64,000 bases of DNA from Branchiostoma floridae (Eukaryota > Chordata > Leptocardii > Amphioxiformes > Branchiostomatidae). The position numbers and the translations under genes are program-made. The stretch covers positions 7,656,353 through 7,720,352 of the forward strand of contig NC_049992.1 in the NCBI RefSeq assembly GCF_000003815.2, given 5' to 3'. Shown in pieces: positions 11,275 to 25,200 of this stretch. The notes under the pieces are model-generated. The model worked only from the letters and a program-made list of their open reading frames with translations. It did no database searches and was not told the origin of the DNA. The first letter of the stretch is position 1. Each line of letters begins with the position of its first letter.

Positions 11275-12488
11275 TACTATAGTCTGATATATATAGGTTT
11301 GGGCCCCCTCGCGGCTTGCTCTGGAACTGCAGGGTCGATTTGTCAAAATCTTCCAATGAGCATAACGGAACATGGGAACAATGGATTTCCATGATATTTA
11401 GCATAAAGGTATGTTTGGTAGAGATGTACACAATGAAGTGCGAATTATGCAAATTTGGACTTAATTAACATCCTTAATGAGGAAAATCTATATTTCCAGT
11501 ATTTTCCATTATAGGACTGAAAAACATGTACTAGTAACATATGTAATTTGTGGCAGGTGGAAAATAAGCAGATACCAATTATGCAAATAAGTCCCTAATT
11601 TGCATCATTAATGTGAAAGTGTCCTAATTTATCTAAGTACATGTTGTAAATGATTGGATTGTTAACATTGTGACCTGTGTAAGTTATTTAAAGGTGTACA
11701 TAACCAAGCATAAATTATGCAGATTTGAAAGTCATTTCCATAATCGGAATATTTTTAATGATGGTTTGGCTATCACTGGCGCCTCTCAAAACATCGTTTT
11801 TCAAACAACTCAATGTCTCCAATAGAAAAGGGTGTCCTGTCGCCGACATACAGACTCAGTTGACTTTTTCAGCAGAATGTTCTGTTTGGTAAAAACCATC
11901 AATATGATAAAATTTTCACCCCGAAAAACTTGCTAATTTGAGGGCATTCTTTATTGTAGTTTACAGTTCAAGTTCCGGCCCGACAAACTTGGTATCATTC
12001 GAAAGCTTGCTTAGTAAGGAATCGATGGGTGCAAACCACAAATCAATCGGATACACCATTCTCGAGTTATTCTTGACTATAGGCGCTCTGTTTAGGCGCA
12101 ACCGCTAGCTTCTTTTTGAAACACCGCCTATCGCGGCACTTGGTAGGGTGATGACTTAAGACTGCGATTGTAGCTTACAGGCTGCTACACGAAAAAGAAA
12201 AGAATTTTCCTAGGATAATGACTAATATGGCAATGAAGGTCAAGATTCGTTCTGTATACTGGGCAACAACAAAAAAAATCGTGAGGATTCGTTTTCCACA
12301 AGTTCCGGTGGCGCCATTAAAAACATTCCCAACGCACATAGAACGTACGATCTGGGTAATCAAGGGAGTCGACACGCGTTACCGCTACCGCAAACTAATA
12401 TCAGGAAGTACTGGCCGCATTGCGAAATCTCTGACACCGAAAAACGCAAGGAAGGTCGTGTAAAGTGCCTTTTAAGGGACACAACGTT

Positions 12489-12560
12489 GGGGGCATGGCG
12501 GGGATCGAACTCAGAATCTATAGATTCCGAGCCGAACGCTCTACCAGTTACGCCACGCCC
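12489..12560 (-). repeat. tRNA-derived SINE head
   Basis: On the minus strand it reads GGGCGTGGCGTAACTGG then GTAGAGCG, with a B box GAGTTCGATCC and acceptor-like ends (GGGCGTGG / CCATGCCCC). The anticodon arm is atypical (an ATCTATAGAT palindrome in the variable region). Probably a SINE or a tRNA pseudogene. Confidence 0.5.
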
Positions 12561-12744
12561 GACGCCGTCCGCGGTCCGGAGCTTGTAGCCTAGCGCGCCT
12601 CTTCCCCGCGGCGCGGCAATGTACGACAGGCCTGAGAAGCGCGATTAAATCAGGCTACCCGCAATCATGCATCCGCAGAACCGTTGTCACGCAAGCAAGA
12701 CGCCCAAAACTTCCACAAGTCGGACAAGAACACAGCGACGCATA

Positions 12745-13715
12745 AACCTGGTTTTTATGTACCTGGGCTGCGATAACGTTCGATGAGGAGGTTCGATACA
12801 GGTGTTTCGGACCGGCTAACAAATACAACACGGTGTATTCCGTATCACCCGAGGTACAAGCCCGACCGCAGAAAGGATCGCCCGACGGCCGGAGGGTGAT
12901 CCGACCCGTGGGAGGGCTTGGACGCCGGACCGAGGGTGTTGCGGAATACACCGTGTTGTATTTTGTTTATGTCATACCAAGGACCTTGGACATATCAACC
13001 TGAGAAATATATGTTTCGATGCGAAATGCACCAGAAGTTGAGAAAATGTTGTGTCCTCGAAAAAAAAAAGATAACAACGGAATTCTAACGTCCGAATCCG
13101 GTATTCGAATTCGGTATTCGCAACCGTGCCGCACTCGACCCGTTTGAAATAGTTCGATTTATTTCTAGGAAGCCCGTGCGATACAACTTGGAGCAGAAAA
13201 GTATCACCCGGTCCAGAACACCTGTATCGAACGTATTCGCGACCCAGGAATGACATAAAAAAGCCTTATGTCATACCTGGGCCGCGATAAATATAGAATA
13301 CAACACGGTGTATTCCGCATCACCCGAGGTCCCAGCCCGACCGCGGGTCGGATCGCACGACGGCCGAAGGTGTATACAGAATACACCGTGTTGTATTCTT
13401 TATGTGCCACATGCACAATGTCAGGCTTCGAAGTTTTATCACATAGGCTTCAATCGAATAATTTGAACATACTCAGCGCACGCCTAGTGCGGCGCCGTCA
13501 AAAATTCGAATACCTGATTCGGACGTTGGAACATTGTTGTTTAACACTTTTTATTCAAGGGCACCACATTTATTCAACTTCTGGCGCATTTCGCATCAAA
13601 ACTTGGGTTTTCTCGGGTAACCATGACAACGGTCCAAGCCCTCCCTCCGGGCTATCCTACCCGCGGTCGGGCTGATACGGAATACACCGTGTTGTATTCT
13701 ATATGTATGGTAAAT
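12745..13715. repeat. Cluster of repeats with CACGGTGTATTCCG palindromes
   Basis: Inverted pairs AATACAACACGGTGTATTCC / GGAATACACCGTGTTGTATT enclose 100-140 bp at about 12823-12962, 13297-13400 and near 13676-13700. They share flanks (tgtcatacctgggc, gcgaaatgcaccagaagttg) with a copy at 57739-58148 and fragments near 2190-2290, 16349 and 35357. A mid-repetitive inverted-repeat transposon family inserted several times. Confidence 0.7.
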
Positions 13716-15115
13716 GATAGCATCAAAGTTCCGTTACTGTCTAAAATGTTAGTGTGCTCATGAATTCGAACCCGAGTTTGTGGCGCCGCCGTGCGCGAAC
13801 GTAACCTGCGAGACTTGTACTATAGTTCAAATGGGTAACTACCGATAAAAGCCCGTGGGTTAGATTCAAATTAAAAAAAAAAAAAAACGACTTAATACAA
13901 ATAACGTTAAGTACTTTATGTCTTTCATTAATTTTATCAGTAGTATAATTATGTTTACCTACCTCGAATGTCGACGACTTCATGGCTGTTCTCTTCATAT
14001 GAATAACGTTGATCTCTTTCTACCTCCCTGGACGGTTCCTTGCATTCTAGTTTTGGCTAGTCACGATGACCGTTGCACACTAGCACTTCGGTTTTTGCCT
14101 TGCCGCCAGGCAAGGCTTTACGCCAGCTTTTTTCCATGGATCAATGGACGGACCTTTTAACCCAGCCCTTCCAAAGCCCCTTCCAAAGGCCCTTCTTTCC
14201 TTGCCGAGTTTCATGGCTTAGTTAGACAATGGTACATTCCAGACGAGTATTAAAACGCTCTTCTAGACGCATGTTACTGTATGTGGTCCAGCGTAATAAA
14301 TCTACGCTTTAACTCACCATGTTCATATAAATATATATCACAAATTGCATCAGAAGGAACTTAGTTTGTAATAAAAAATAATGCATATTCATTGTGGGTC
14401 AAAAAGTTTTACAAAACCTGTTTAATGTGCCAATAATTCATCTGACATAAATTATGATAATGAGGGGGAGGGGGGCGACATGTGGAACTCGGGATTTTTA
14501 AGCGTAGAATCTAGTCTAACTTACCAAAATAACATAAAATACGCGGCAAGGCACAGCTTTTTTAAAAAGATTTCTTGTTTACTCTGTGATTAGAAGGCTA
14601 AGTACGGACAGATGTTTTGTATTACACAATACCTTTTGGATTGTGACATGAAACTTCAAAATTTTCGAGGGTGTTAATCTAAATTCGGCACTAAAACTTT
14701 GGAATACTAACTTTGGCTGATCATATTTCTGTTGTTTCTGTATCAATTTTAATGTGTTATACATCAATAGAAAGCGTGTGTGATTTCCTTTCATATGGTA
14801 TCACGAGCACCTAGGCTACTTTCGTCAGTGGGTCACGAAAAAAACCTGCCCAAATTTCAATTTTTGTGTTTAACTCTGTATCATTCTGCTGGTATGGGCG
14901 TGGTGTCAAGGATTCAATCTATCCTTTTATTTTCACATAATCTTTGGTATACAGAACATCCAAGTTTATCATTAACATTTGATAAGAGTATATGTGCAAA
15001 TGCTAAAGATTAAGTGTTACAACAACAAATAAGATTTCGTGGTTACAGAGTCTCTCTGATAGCCACACATCCAAACAAATAACTGATGCTGTTCTGTTTC
15101 CTACTCAAATTCATA
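13716..15115. other. Gene-free spacer downstream of nucleolin A
   Basis: No supported gene, RNA or repeat unit apart from a homopolymer A tract near 13875. The open frames are short, without splice context or family resemblance. Confidence 0.4.
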
Positions 15116-15318
15116 TACTGTAAATGCAGAAATGTTCGCGGTGGATAAATGTTCGCGATGACTACTTCACCGCGAACTTAAAACCACCGCGAACATTTTT
15201 CTATTATGGTATTTGACTGTAGTCCATGGTGTTACCGTGAACTTAAATCCACCGCGAAAAGTCCTTTTTCCCGCTACCGGGAAATTAAATCCCCGCAAAT
15301 TTTAATGCATTTACAGTA
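15116..15318. mobile_element. MITE with TACTGTAAATGCA ends, copy 2
   Basis: Same family as 11063-11274 in the opposite orientation. It starts TACTGTAAATGCAGAAATG and ends AATGCATTTACAGTA. Confidence 0.85.
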
Positions 15319-15514
15319 TATGGTGACCAGCCCCTCCAGCTCTGTACTGCCACTTGCTACATGATGTAATCAAACACCACAGGGTGTCTGCTTCTTTCCT
15401 ATGTTGGATATTGGTGGTTATAGGACAAGTGTTTACCTTCTCGAAAGGAAAACAATGTAGTTGCTGTTTCTTCATCTTTCATACCAAACAAATAATGTAA
15501 ACAACCAGTACTCT

Positions 15515-16245
15515 CTGGTTAACTATTTTATTTCATATTTCTTTCCAAAATACATGACAATTACTCACTTTTTAGATGAAAAAAGAAACAACTTGTACAT
15601 TAATTACAGTGACTTTACTGTACTAAACAGTTGAACATAAAAACAAGGAACCTTAACCCTAAACTTACTGATACTATCAGTAAAACTCAAAACAATAAGA
15701 CTTTCATAATGTCCATAGAACTTATTGTACACAAGTATTTCATTCTGGATATCCTTTGGACACTACATGTACATTTGTATATCATCAATATCAATACAAC
15801 TAAGCAGATATATCTGGGTCTCAATAAGTTCTTTGAGAATTTTGACATTAACATTACTTAGATATTAGCACAAAAAACCTAGTGGCATTAATTAATCAAC
15901 AACTGTCTTGATAACCTTATTATGAATTTCACATTTCATCGTGAATTCAACCAAAATGTGTCCGTCATTTTGGATGGACTTTCAGTTGTGAAGAAGTATA
16001 TACTCTCATCCACTCTTACCATATTGTACAGACGTATTGAATATACAGACACTTCTTTAGTTGCAGTATGTACGCACATATTGTAGGCACCAGCAAAGTC
16101 CCTCCAAGTCAAGGAAATCACAGAAATATCATAATTTCAGTCAATAAATTTCAGTTTATGAATACAGTTTGCCAAGAGTTCAGTTCTACACTGGAACAGG
16201 TTTGCACAGGAACAAAATATTGTTAAATTTCCGTTGTCTTTTGAT
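15515..16245 (-). other. NCL: Nucleolin 3'UTR (copy A)
   Basis: The region follows the TAA stop at 16246-16248 on the minus strand and has a candidate AATAAA signal at 15527-15532. Most of it is shared with 934-1230 of the duplicated copy, which fits a transcribed 3'UTR that was included in the duplication. Confidence 0.55.
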
Positions 16246-19200
16246 TTAGTCGTCAAACGTCTTCTTCTTCCCCTCGAACGCTTTGATGCCCTCCCTCTTC
16301 TGGAAGCCACCTGTTTGAGAGAAAAGTGTTCTCAGTTAGTTCTGTTGTTTGTCATACCTGGGCCGTGATAATGTTCAATACGGGTGTACCGAATCGAGTG
16401 ATAACTTGCCATATCACATGATGGGGTTCTATTTGTATCACATGGACATCCTGAATAATAGTAAATCAATCTCAAAACACACCTCATCCAAACATGCTGG
16501 CAATTACATAGAAACTCTTTCACATTTAAAACATTGACATTGAGACCACAGATTTCTCACCTCTTCCCCCGCCGCGACCCCCACCTCGGCCACCCCGACC
16601 TCCACGGAAACCTCCTCCACCTCCACGGCCACGGCCGCCTCGGAAACCGCCTAGAGGACAACACAAATGAGAGAAAATGAGAATGATTTATTTGGCTGAA
16701 TTGTGTGATACATTAAAACAGTTTTGGCCATGGACCCCTTTGGATCATCACGCCTCTGAGAGGACTTCCATTCAAAATCCAGGAGAAGGAAAAGAATTTC
16801 AGGTTGGCTAGAACAATGGATGGATTTTGCGAACCTCCGCCACCACCGCTGGGGCACTCCCTGGAAATGTGGCCGTCTTCCCCACAATTGTAGCAAGAAC
16901 GGCCTCCATGTAGATAGAAACAAACACAGTATGAACTTGAAAGGCAACATTTTTGCCAACAATGTAAAATGTTTTCCTGGTAGCTCTTTGTCAAGCTACA
17001 CATAATACTATACATCTGGTTCCTTGACTTTGGAATTTACCTTTTTGGCATTCTAAGAGAGTGGTATGTTTTCCAATGTTTGTCAATTTAGGGCCCATTT
17101 CAAAGCTGCTTTGTATGACTTACAGTATGTTAGAAAGCTTTTTTGGGGGAGCTGACAAAAATTGATGCAGGTGTGAAAGTCATCCAGATAATAAAATTGG
17201 CCTTATTTAGGAAAAGAACAAGGAAACTTACCACCACCACCGCCAAAACCACCGCGGCCCCCTCTGCCTCCTCCACGCCCAAATCCACCTGTCGAGACAA
17301 AACATGTTAATTAAAACCTGTGATGGTGGACAGAAAGGCTGTCACCTTTAACACACTTTGGATGTTTTACACCTTACAAAATACTGTGCAAAGAATGCTG
17401 AGCCTGGAAAGTACATGAGCTTTCTAGGTAGAATGTTTTCAGGGGTACTCGACCCAGAAGGAGTTAGTAGCAGGAGTTATGGTTTATTGAGTAATTCACA
17501 TTCATCATCAGTCTTCATCATACTTCAGATTCAAATTGATCAAGTATTCAAAAACGTATTTAAAAAAAAATTACCAATCCGCTCAAGACCTAAGAAATAG
17601 AACACTTGTTTCTGGAGTTCCTCTTGAGAGGCTGTAAGGTGTGATACCTAATCTTTGATTCACCAGAATAAAATAGCTATCGGACCAAGTGCAAACTATG
17701 TTTATATGTTTTGAGTTGCTTAAGTTGCTCAACATTCCTTGTACTTAATTAGTTGCACCACCGCCTTAACCCATCCATAACTTTTACCAGGAAATATTCC
17801 ACACTTACATGACCACCACTACACATAACTCAGAGAGACATACATGAACTACCAGACACACTGACTAGAACTGATATATGCAGTCAACATTGTCCAGTAG
17901 TTCATGTGTGTCTGTTGGTTACAAGAAGGTGTGAGTCATCTCACCTCGTGTACTGCCCAGTATAGCAGACACTCTGGGAGGTGGGACTACCACCGCAGGT
18001 GTACCACGGTTAGCGTACCAGGGCTGGTGTACCACCGCAGTTGGGAGGGTGTACCACTGTTGGTGTACTGCTGTTGGACTACCATGATAGCCGTACTGCA
18101 GTTTCATACCACACCTGGCTGCTGTACAGGTCAGGAGTAGCCAGGCCAGGGGCACCTGACAACGATATCGAACCCTTCTACAACGGAACACGTACAGGCC
18201 AGGGGCACCTGACAACGATATCGAACCCTTCTACAACGGAACGCATACATGGCCAGGCCAGGGGCACCTGACATGCCGATGCCATACCATATCGCTGTCT
18301 ATGGCACATGCCACTCTATCGCACCAACGAACCATCGGACTGGTTCAATGTCAGGTCAGGGGCACCTGACAGCCCACCGCACTGTACCAAGGTCAGGTCA
18401 GGGGCACCTGACAGCCCAACGCACCGTACCAAGGTCAGGTCAAGGGCACCTGACAGCCCACCGCACCGTACCAAGGTCAGGTCAAGGGCACCTGACAGCC
18501 CACCGCACCGTACCATGGTCAGGTCAAGGGCACCTGACAGCCCAACGCACCGTACCAAGGTCAGGTCAAGGGCACCTGACAGCCCACCGCACCGTACCAA
18601 GGTCAGGTCAAGGGCACCTGACAGCCCACCGTACCGGTCAAGGGCACCTGACTGCCCACCGTAACAAGGTCAGGTCAAGGGCACCTGACAGCCCGACCGT
18701 TCCGTGCCATTCCGTACGATCACATCTCGATGGAGGGCACTGCGTACCATGCTTGTACCAGGCCATGGGCACCTGACACCCAACTCACACATCGTTAACA
18801 GTTCATCGTTAGGGCGTGCATCATCCCAGTTCCATACCTCGTCCACCACCCTCTCCCCGAGGGAGGGCGAAGTCCAGCCGGATGCCACGCCCGCCGACAT
18901 CCTGCCCATCCATGTTCTTCAGGGCTTCCTTCGCTGCGTCCTCAGAATCAAAGTCAATGTAGCCAAACCTGGAAAAACAAATGTCCAGTGGATTAATACT
19001 GAACTTCTTCTTACAGTATTGTTAAAGCTGTGAATTTTGCATCTTAGTAAGACTTTTTTTGCGTGCAAAATATTTTAAGTAAAAATTGATAAACGTTCGA
19101 AGTCCAAACTGGGTAAGCAATATAGAGTGCAAATCCTACAGTGTCAGGCTGAGATCACATGACCAAAGAAAGGGGTCAGTTCTCCTGAGTAAGGCAAAAG

Positions 19201-22200
19201 TGATAGCCAAAAACTTGGAAAGCCTGGACCTATTGCCATTAGATAATAAGTTTCTTTCTGTCAAATGTAATAGCAGCTCTGCTTGAGTTATTTATCCCAT
19301 CATGGTAACATCCTTCTTTCTTTTTAAAAAAATCATTCTTTATATTGATGATCAAAAACATAATCTTTATAGAACAAAAATCATGGCAAACATACAAAAT
19401 AAAGACGTACATGAGAAACAACAAAACTAAAACCTACAATCTGAGAACAAAAGGACTATGATCACAGAAAAAATCTGAATGTCGTGAGAACATCCTTCTT
19501 TCTTTACCCTTTAGATCTGCCCGTCTCCCTGTCTGTGATGACACGAGCGCTGATGCATCCCTCGAACGCCTGCTGAAGGTCGTCCTCTCCTGTGTCGTAC
19601 GACAGATTCTTTGCGATCAGTGTCTTGCTGGCCTGCGCTGGAGATCCGAAACCTCCGCCGCCGCCTCCACCGCCGCTGCGACTCATGCCGAACTCCACGT
19701 TGATGGTCCTGCCATCCAGTTCAGACTGGTTCATGCTGTCCATTGCTTCTTTGGCTGCATCCTCTGACTCAAAGTCAACATAACCGAACCTAAAACCGTT
19801 AGAACAGTCCATCAGTGACACTGTGCAACATATAAATGACCAGTTGTACTTCTCTATTTCTACTGATATAGATAGAATTATCATGCACAAAATTTTAACA
19901 CACTGTTTGAAAAATTATTTGCCATATCGAAAGTGACAAGTGTTATTGATACTTTCATGAGTACTTTCATCATAAATCAAAGTTCTAGGTACAAAACCAG
20001 AGCATAACAGATGGAAGCTTGGAGACCGCTTCAAAAGAAGACAACAGACGCCCTTGTTGTATTAAAGAGGCTGTATGGATCGTTAGATCTACTGCAGTCA
20101 TGAGAGAGGATATATATATTGAAGACCTTTATTGCACGTTTTTGCCTAAATGTTTTGGGCTAAGTACAGGTCACACGGTAAGAATCACATATATGTAACA
20201 ATGGAAACAATCATACACATCTATATATGTAGATGTGCGTCTAATCTATATAAGCTGAGTCATGTTTGGAACCGCTTTTTTTACACTGCAGCAATGACAC
20301 CTAGCTGCAGCGAAAAGTAGACCCTGTTAGCATTTCCCTGAAGAAGGTGTCACTTAAACATTGTTTAGGTAGGAACTCTGGTTATGTACAGAGAACTTTG
20401 TTATAGACCTGTTGTTTCTAAGAGCTTGTGAAACCCACCCTCTTGAGCGGTCAGTCCCCGGCTTCATGATGACCCGTGCGTCCTTGCTCCCCTCGAACGC
20501 TTCCTTCAGACTCTCGGACGTGGTGTCGTAGGACAGGTTCTTCACCACCAGGGTCTTACTGGGGGTGGCTGGATGGGAACAGGACATATTGCACCGTGAC
20601 TCGTTTTTCTACAACATTGCATCCAATGAAGATAGAAGTTCTTCATGTTTTGTTTAGTGTCAGTGTCCAGTAGTCATTACTTTCAGTCAGGCCCTGGAGA
20701 CATGTCACTATTTGAATTGATGAGAGATAAGGTACATGTCACAATAAAAACAAGGTAATAACTGTCAAAACCAAGCTCTTATACATAGACATCATTTCAC
20801 CCCTTACAGGACGAGAGGTTGAGCCATATCTTATAAATGCTTATCAAGGATGCCATGTTTAAAATACATTATGTACCTACACTTTTTTTTGCAAACCCAT
20901 GCATCGGAAGATCTTTTACCGTTCAAACCCAAACCCAATCTATCATATGCAAATCAACATATTGTTTCATTCCCTGATCTCCTTCCTTATAACTTCAATG
21001 AGGAAAGCAATGGAGGCCAATTTTCAAATGTTCTAACAAACAGTTTTGCTACCTGGTGCCCCAAATCCCCCTCCTGGACTCTTGCCCTTGAGCCTTCCAG
21101 TGAACTGTGCCTTGGAAGCGACATAATCCATCCCAACACTCCGGTCCATCAACGTCCACTCCGTCCATGGAAGACTTCACCTCCTCCACTTTAGCCTCGC
21201 TCTCAAACTCCACAAACGCAATCCTGTAGGAGAGAAAATTTTTCAGTCGTTATTTTTGTGTGTTTGTCACAACACTGTAATGCCAGGTTCATGTGGAAAA
21301 AAAAAGAAAAAAGAATAGAATCTGGGTTCATTACCTATCTACTGCCCCAAATGTTACGCTTTCAGGACCGTAACTGGTAACACGGCATTCTTAGGACTTA
21401 TAACTAACAAACAACTTACCCCTTCGGTCTGCCACTGTCCTTGAATATCGGGATACGGACGTCCACTGCGTCGGTGAACACTTCCATGATGCTCTCCTTT
21501 GTGGAGTCATATGACAGATTCCTTAGGAAGAGGGTCCGCGCATCTCTGTCACCTAAAAAAGGAGAAACATACGTAAGGTTTGCTTCATGGCACCAAATGA
21601 CGAAATCAACAGATTGAGGCCACTGCAAGGAAATTTTAAGGATGACACCCTCTGCAGACTCCAGAAATTCAATACTAGAGGATGACAAAAAGATGGCTAG
21701 ATTTCCAAAATGGACACCTGATAAATTAATGAATTGAAGTGACAAAGCATTCTTGATATAAGTAACTTAATTCTTGCGACTTTCACAGTCACTAGTCAAC
21801 CACTAAAATGTCAACATTGCTACTCTTCTGCCCCCCTCCCTCTTGCCTTGACACTGTTAGAATTAACTGCAGGGAACTACTTCTTTCCCACTAACCACTA
21901 AAATCAATGACGAAAGGGAGTAGTTCACTGCTTCTAATTCTAATGGTGTTGAGGCAAGAGGGAGGGGGGCAGAAGAATAGCAATGATGAAATTTTAGTGG
22001 TTGACTAGTGACTGCGAGAGTCACTAAAATTAAGTTACTGTTAACAAATCAAGAACCTTTTATCGCTTCAATTCATTATTTTATCAGGGATCTATTTACA
22101 GTTTTACATAGCAATTCCTCAGGATTTCTTATTATGTTTAACTTGTAAGTTAAACATAATTTCAAGATAGAGGTCTCACCGTCGCTCCCAAAGCTCTGAT

Positions 22201-25200
22201 TTTGACCCGGGCTCTTTGGGCTTTTAGGTTCCTGTTTCTTGCTCTTTGCCTTCTCAACCTTCAGTTCCGTCCCTGCGACTGTTGCTCCGTTCAATTCCAG
22301 CGCAGTGGCTTCCTCAGCGGCCGGTACGTCCACGTACGCCAAACTGTGGGGGAGGAACGAGCAACTGTTAGAGGAGACTTGAAACAAGATGAAGCTAAAT
22401 ACGTTTAACTTCGGGTTCTGGCCAGGATCTAAATTAGTGCAATGGTAATGGCAGTTTTATCCTACATTCTCACAATATCCTCACAGAGAAAGGGCCAAGA
22501 CCCCCCCTCCTCTTCCTCTGAAAGAAATTCCTGGCTAGAACCAAGAAAGCAATAAGATTTCTTGATCTTTGTGATGTCTACAATAGCTTTTAAAATTAAA
22601 GTTTGGAAAAAAAATTCCTTCTTGCCCTTCTGAAGATGACTTACCTTACACCTGAAGACTTTGTGAGGTAACGAAGATCCAAGACCTCCAGACCCTTCTT
22701 CTTGAAGAACTTGCGCAGTTTTTCTTCTGTGACTTTCTCAGTCAGGTTTCCGACAAACAGGGTAGACTGTTCACCTAGTGGGAGGGCAAACAGAAAGCTC
22801 AGTCATATAGTTCAACAAGAGATCAAAGTTTAAGATTCTTCTCCACTCATTGTCATCATCTGTTATTCACCCAAAAGGGAGTAGTGTTTCGTGTTGGGCA
22901 TGTCTGTGTGTGTGTGTGTACGTATGTGTGTGTGTATGTGTGTGTGCATGCATGTGTATGTGTGCGAGTATTTGTGTGTGTAATGCATTTGTATGTGTGT
23001 GGATGTGTATACTACATTTGTATGTGTGTGGATGAATGTTTGTGTGTGTGTGTGTTGATGAATGTTTTTGTGTGTGTTGATGAATGTTTATGTGTATGTG
23101 TGTGTGTATGCGTATACTACATTTGTATGTGTGCGGATAAATGTTTGTGTGTGGATGAATGTTTGTGTGTGTGTGTCTATCAACATATAGTAATGTGTAC
23201 AACTTTAAGTTCCACAAGATTTCATGATACTCTAAATAAGACAAGACTTGATGAACCATCTTGTACCTTCAACTTTTGCCTTCTTGGCTGGGGACTCCTC
23301 CTTCACAGCACCCTTGGCCTTCCTCTTGCCAAGCTGAGGAGTTTCCTCCTCCTCATCTTCCTCCTCATCCTCCTCCTCATCACTGTCCTCATCTTCATCT
23401 TCATCTTCCTCTTCATCATCACTTTCCTCCTCATCATCATCATCATCGTCATCATCATCATCACTGTCCTCTTCATCTTCTTCTGAACAGAAGTAAAAAA
23501 GAATTGTTAAAATCAAAGATGGTTCCCCCCTTTCCATGGTGGAATTTTCATGTTAAGATATGGCATTCTGAGGCTTCCTGAGGGGTAAATTACTGTCAGA
23601 CATGTAAGCAAGTAGCTTCCCTGGTCCTGAATCCTGAATTCTATGCTTGTCAAAGGACCTTCTTTCTTTGTACATTGGCATGGGGGAACAGTGCCCTTTT
23701 TCCTCTCTTAAGACAAAACCCTGTGTGTGTCTGATTCGCAAAAAAATTGTGCTCTACAAATGTGAATTTACTATATAATACTAGTAACAGTAATGCAAAG
23801 TTATCTAATATTCAAATGACACAAATCCAACCCCATAAAACGATTAGACAAAGTAAGGGTTAAAACCCACCTTCTGCTTTAGCCTTCTTTGCTGGGACAG
23901 CTGCCTTGGTCTCTGCCTTACGTTTGGTGGCAGCTTTTGGGGCCTCTTCCTCATCTGAATTAGAAAAATAATACATAACAATTGAAATTAATGGAAACAT
24001 GCTAAGTAACAGAATCAATCAATCAATATATTGTTTCAACATCAAGGAAACAGTGCTGTACTTCACCAATCACAAACACAGAGATATTGACAGTAGGACA
24101 TTTCTTTCATAGCCTTTTCTAGGCAAAGGTTTAATGATAAACATTTAACTAAATTTGAAGACAGAAATAAAACACTTTGCCATTCATTCTAGATTTGTTA
24201 CAAGTGTATATACATAGTATACAGTAGCCCATAAAAATAATATTTTAGAAGCCTATAGTTGTATATAAATCCACGATAAAAGGACGTACCTTCATCTTCC
24301 TCCTCCTCACTGTCATCATCATCCTCATCATCCTCATCATCACTGTCTTCCTCCTCCTCCTTTCCCTTAGCTGCTGTTGTCTTCCCGTTCTGACCTTCTA
24401 CCTCGCTTTCCTCACTGTCATCCTCCTAACAAACACAATGTTTTCAAATGATAAGATGATGGTGTTCTGGGCCAGAACTGGTGGGACCAAGAACACTAGT
24501 TCTGTTGACTCACTCAAGGTCCTCTACATCAACATCGCCTGGTGGCGCTGTAGCTACAATGAGAAAAAAAATGACATGATGATGTCATCATTAAGCATAC
24601 CTCTTCTTCATCACTGTCTTCTTCTTCTTCATCATCATCATCATCTTCCTCATCATCATCACTGTCCTCTTCCTCCTCCTCATCGCTCGCCTCAGCTACA
24701 ACCTTGCCTTTGGCAGGCTGTGCCTTTGTCGTCTGTAAAGGAAACAAGCCTTGACTTGAGCCACCGATGCTGGAATCTAAAGTTAGATCGAAGCTAATTT
24801 AAGGACAAAACAACTTCATTAACAAGTTTATTAATATTCACTGATGTTTGATTCTTTCAAAATTTACAAATTTATACCTGGACCTCCATCTCCTCCTCCT
24901 CCTCCTCACTGCTCTCCTCTGACTCCTCCTCCTCTACTACTTTCACAGGCCTGGCCTTCCCCTTCTTGGCCTGACCTTTGGCCTTTGGTGCCGCAGCCTT
25001 AGGACTCTTCTATATTAGACAAAAAAATAAATAGAATAATACATTAACAGGCATTAGTAGTATTAGATGAGCTAAAAATTTAACAGCAGAAAACAGTGAC
25101 TGTTCGGTAGCTTTTCAGGGTGATGGTAAATGTTTGGGATATTTTGTGGCGGCCAATTTAACTCCCACTGGAGAAAACTGAAAAGTCCTACCACATGAAA

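Larger units (their letters stand above)
10786..12480. repeat. Dispersed inverted-repeat element, interrupted copy
   Basis: Positions 10786-10825 (tctcggttcggagtttttt) and about 11775-12475 match the left end and body of the element at 62777-63437. Shared body blocks include actcaaaacatcgttttt-like sequence, gatatggcaatgaaggtcaag and gatctgggtaatca. A TG microsatellite (10830-10890), an unidentified repeat (10900-11060) and the MITE at 11063-11274 separate the two parts. This is a nested repeat block and no gene is inferred. Confidence 0.55.

Noticed and set aside
12655-13675. Open frames in the GC-rich 12.6-13.7 kb block
   Set aside because: Both strands are open because of inverted-repeat transposon sequence; no family resemblance.
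18249-18776. 175-codon open frame with a 14-residue repeat
   Set aside because: It is the translation of the 42-bp minisatellite. The frame is open because 42 is a multiple of 3, and similar frames occur on the other strand.
20569-20760. Intronic snoRNA in nucleolin (vertebrate nucleolin introns host several)
   Set aside because: The intron shares a block with copy B (around tccagtagtcattacttt), but I could not find a convincing C/D or H/ACA set with closing stems. A snoRNA search of all nucleolin introns would settle it.
22884-23486. 200-codon Cys/Val-rich open frame
   Set aside because: It is a translation of the TG repeat plus the antisense of nucleolin exon 6.
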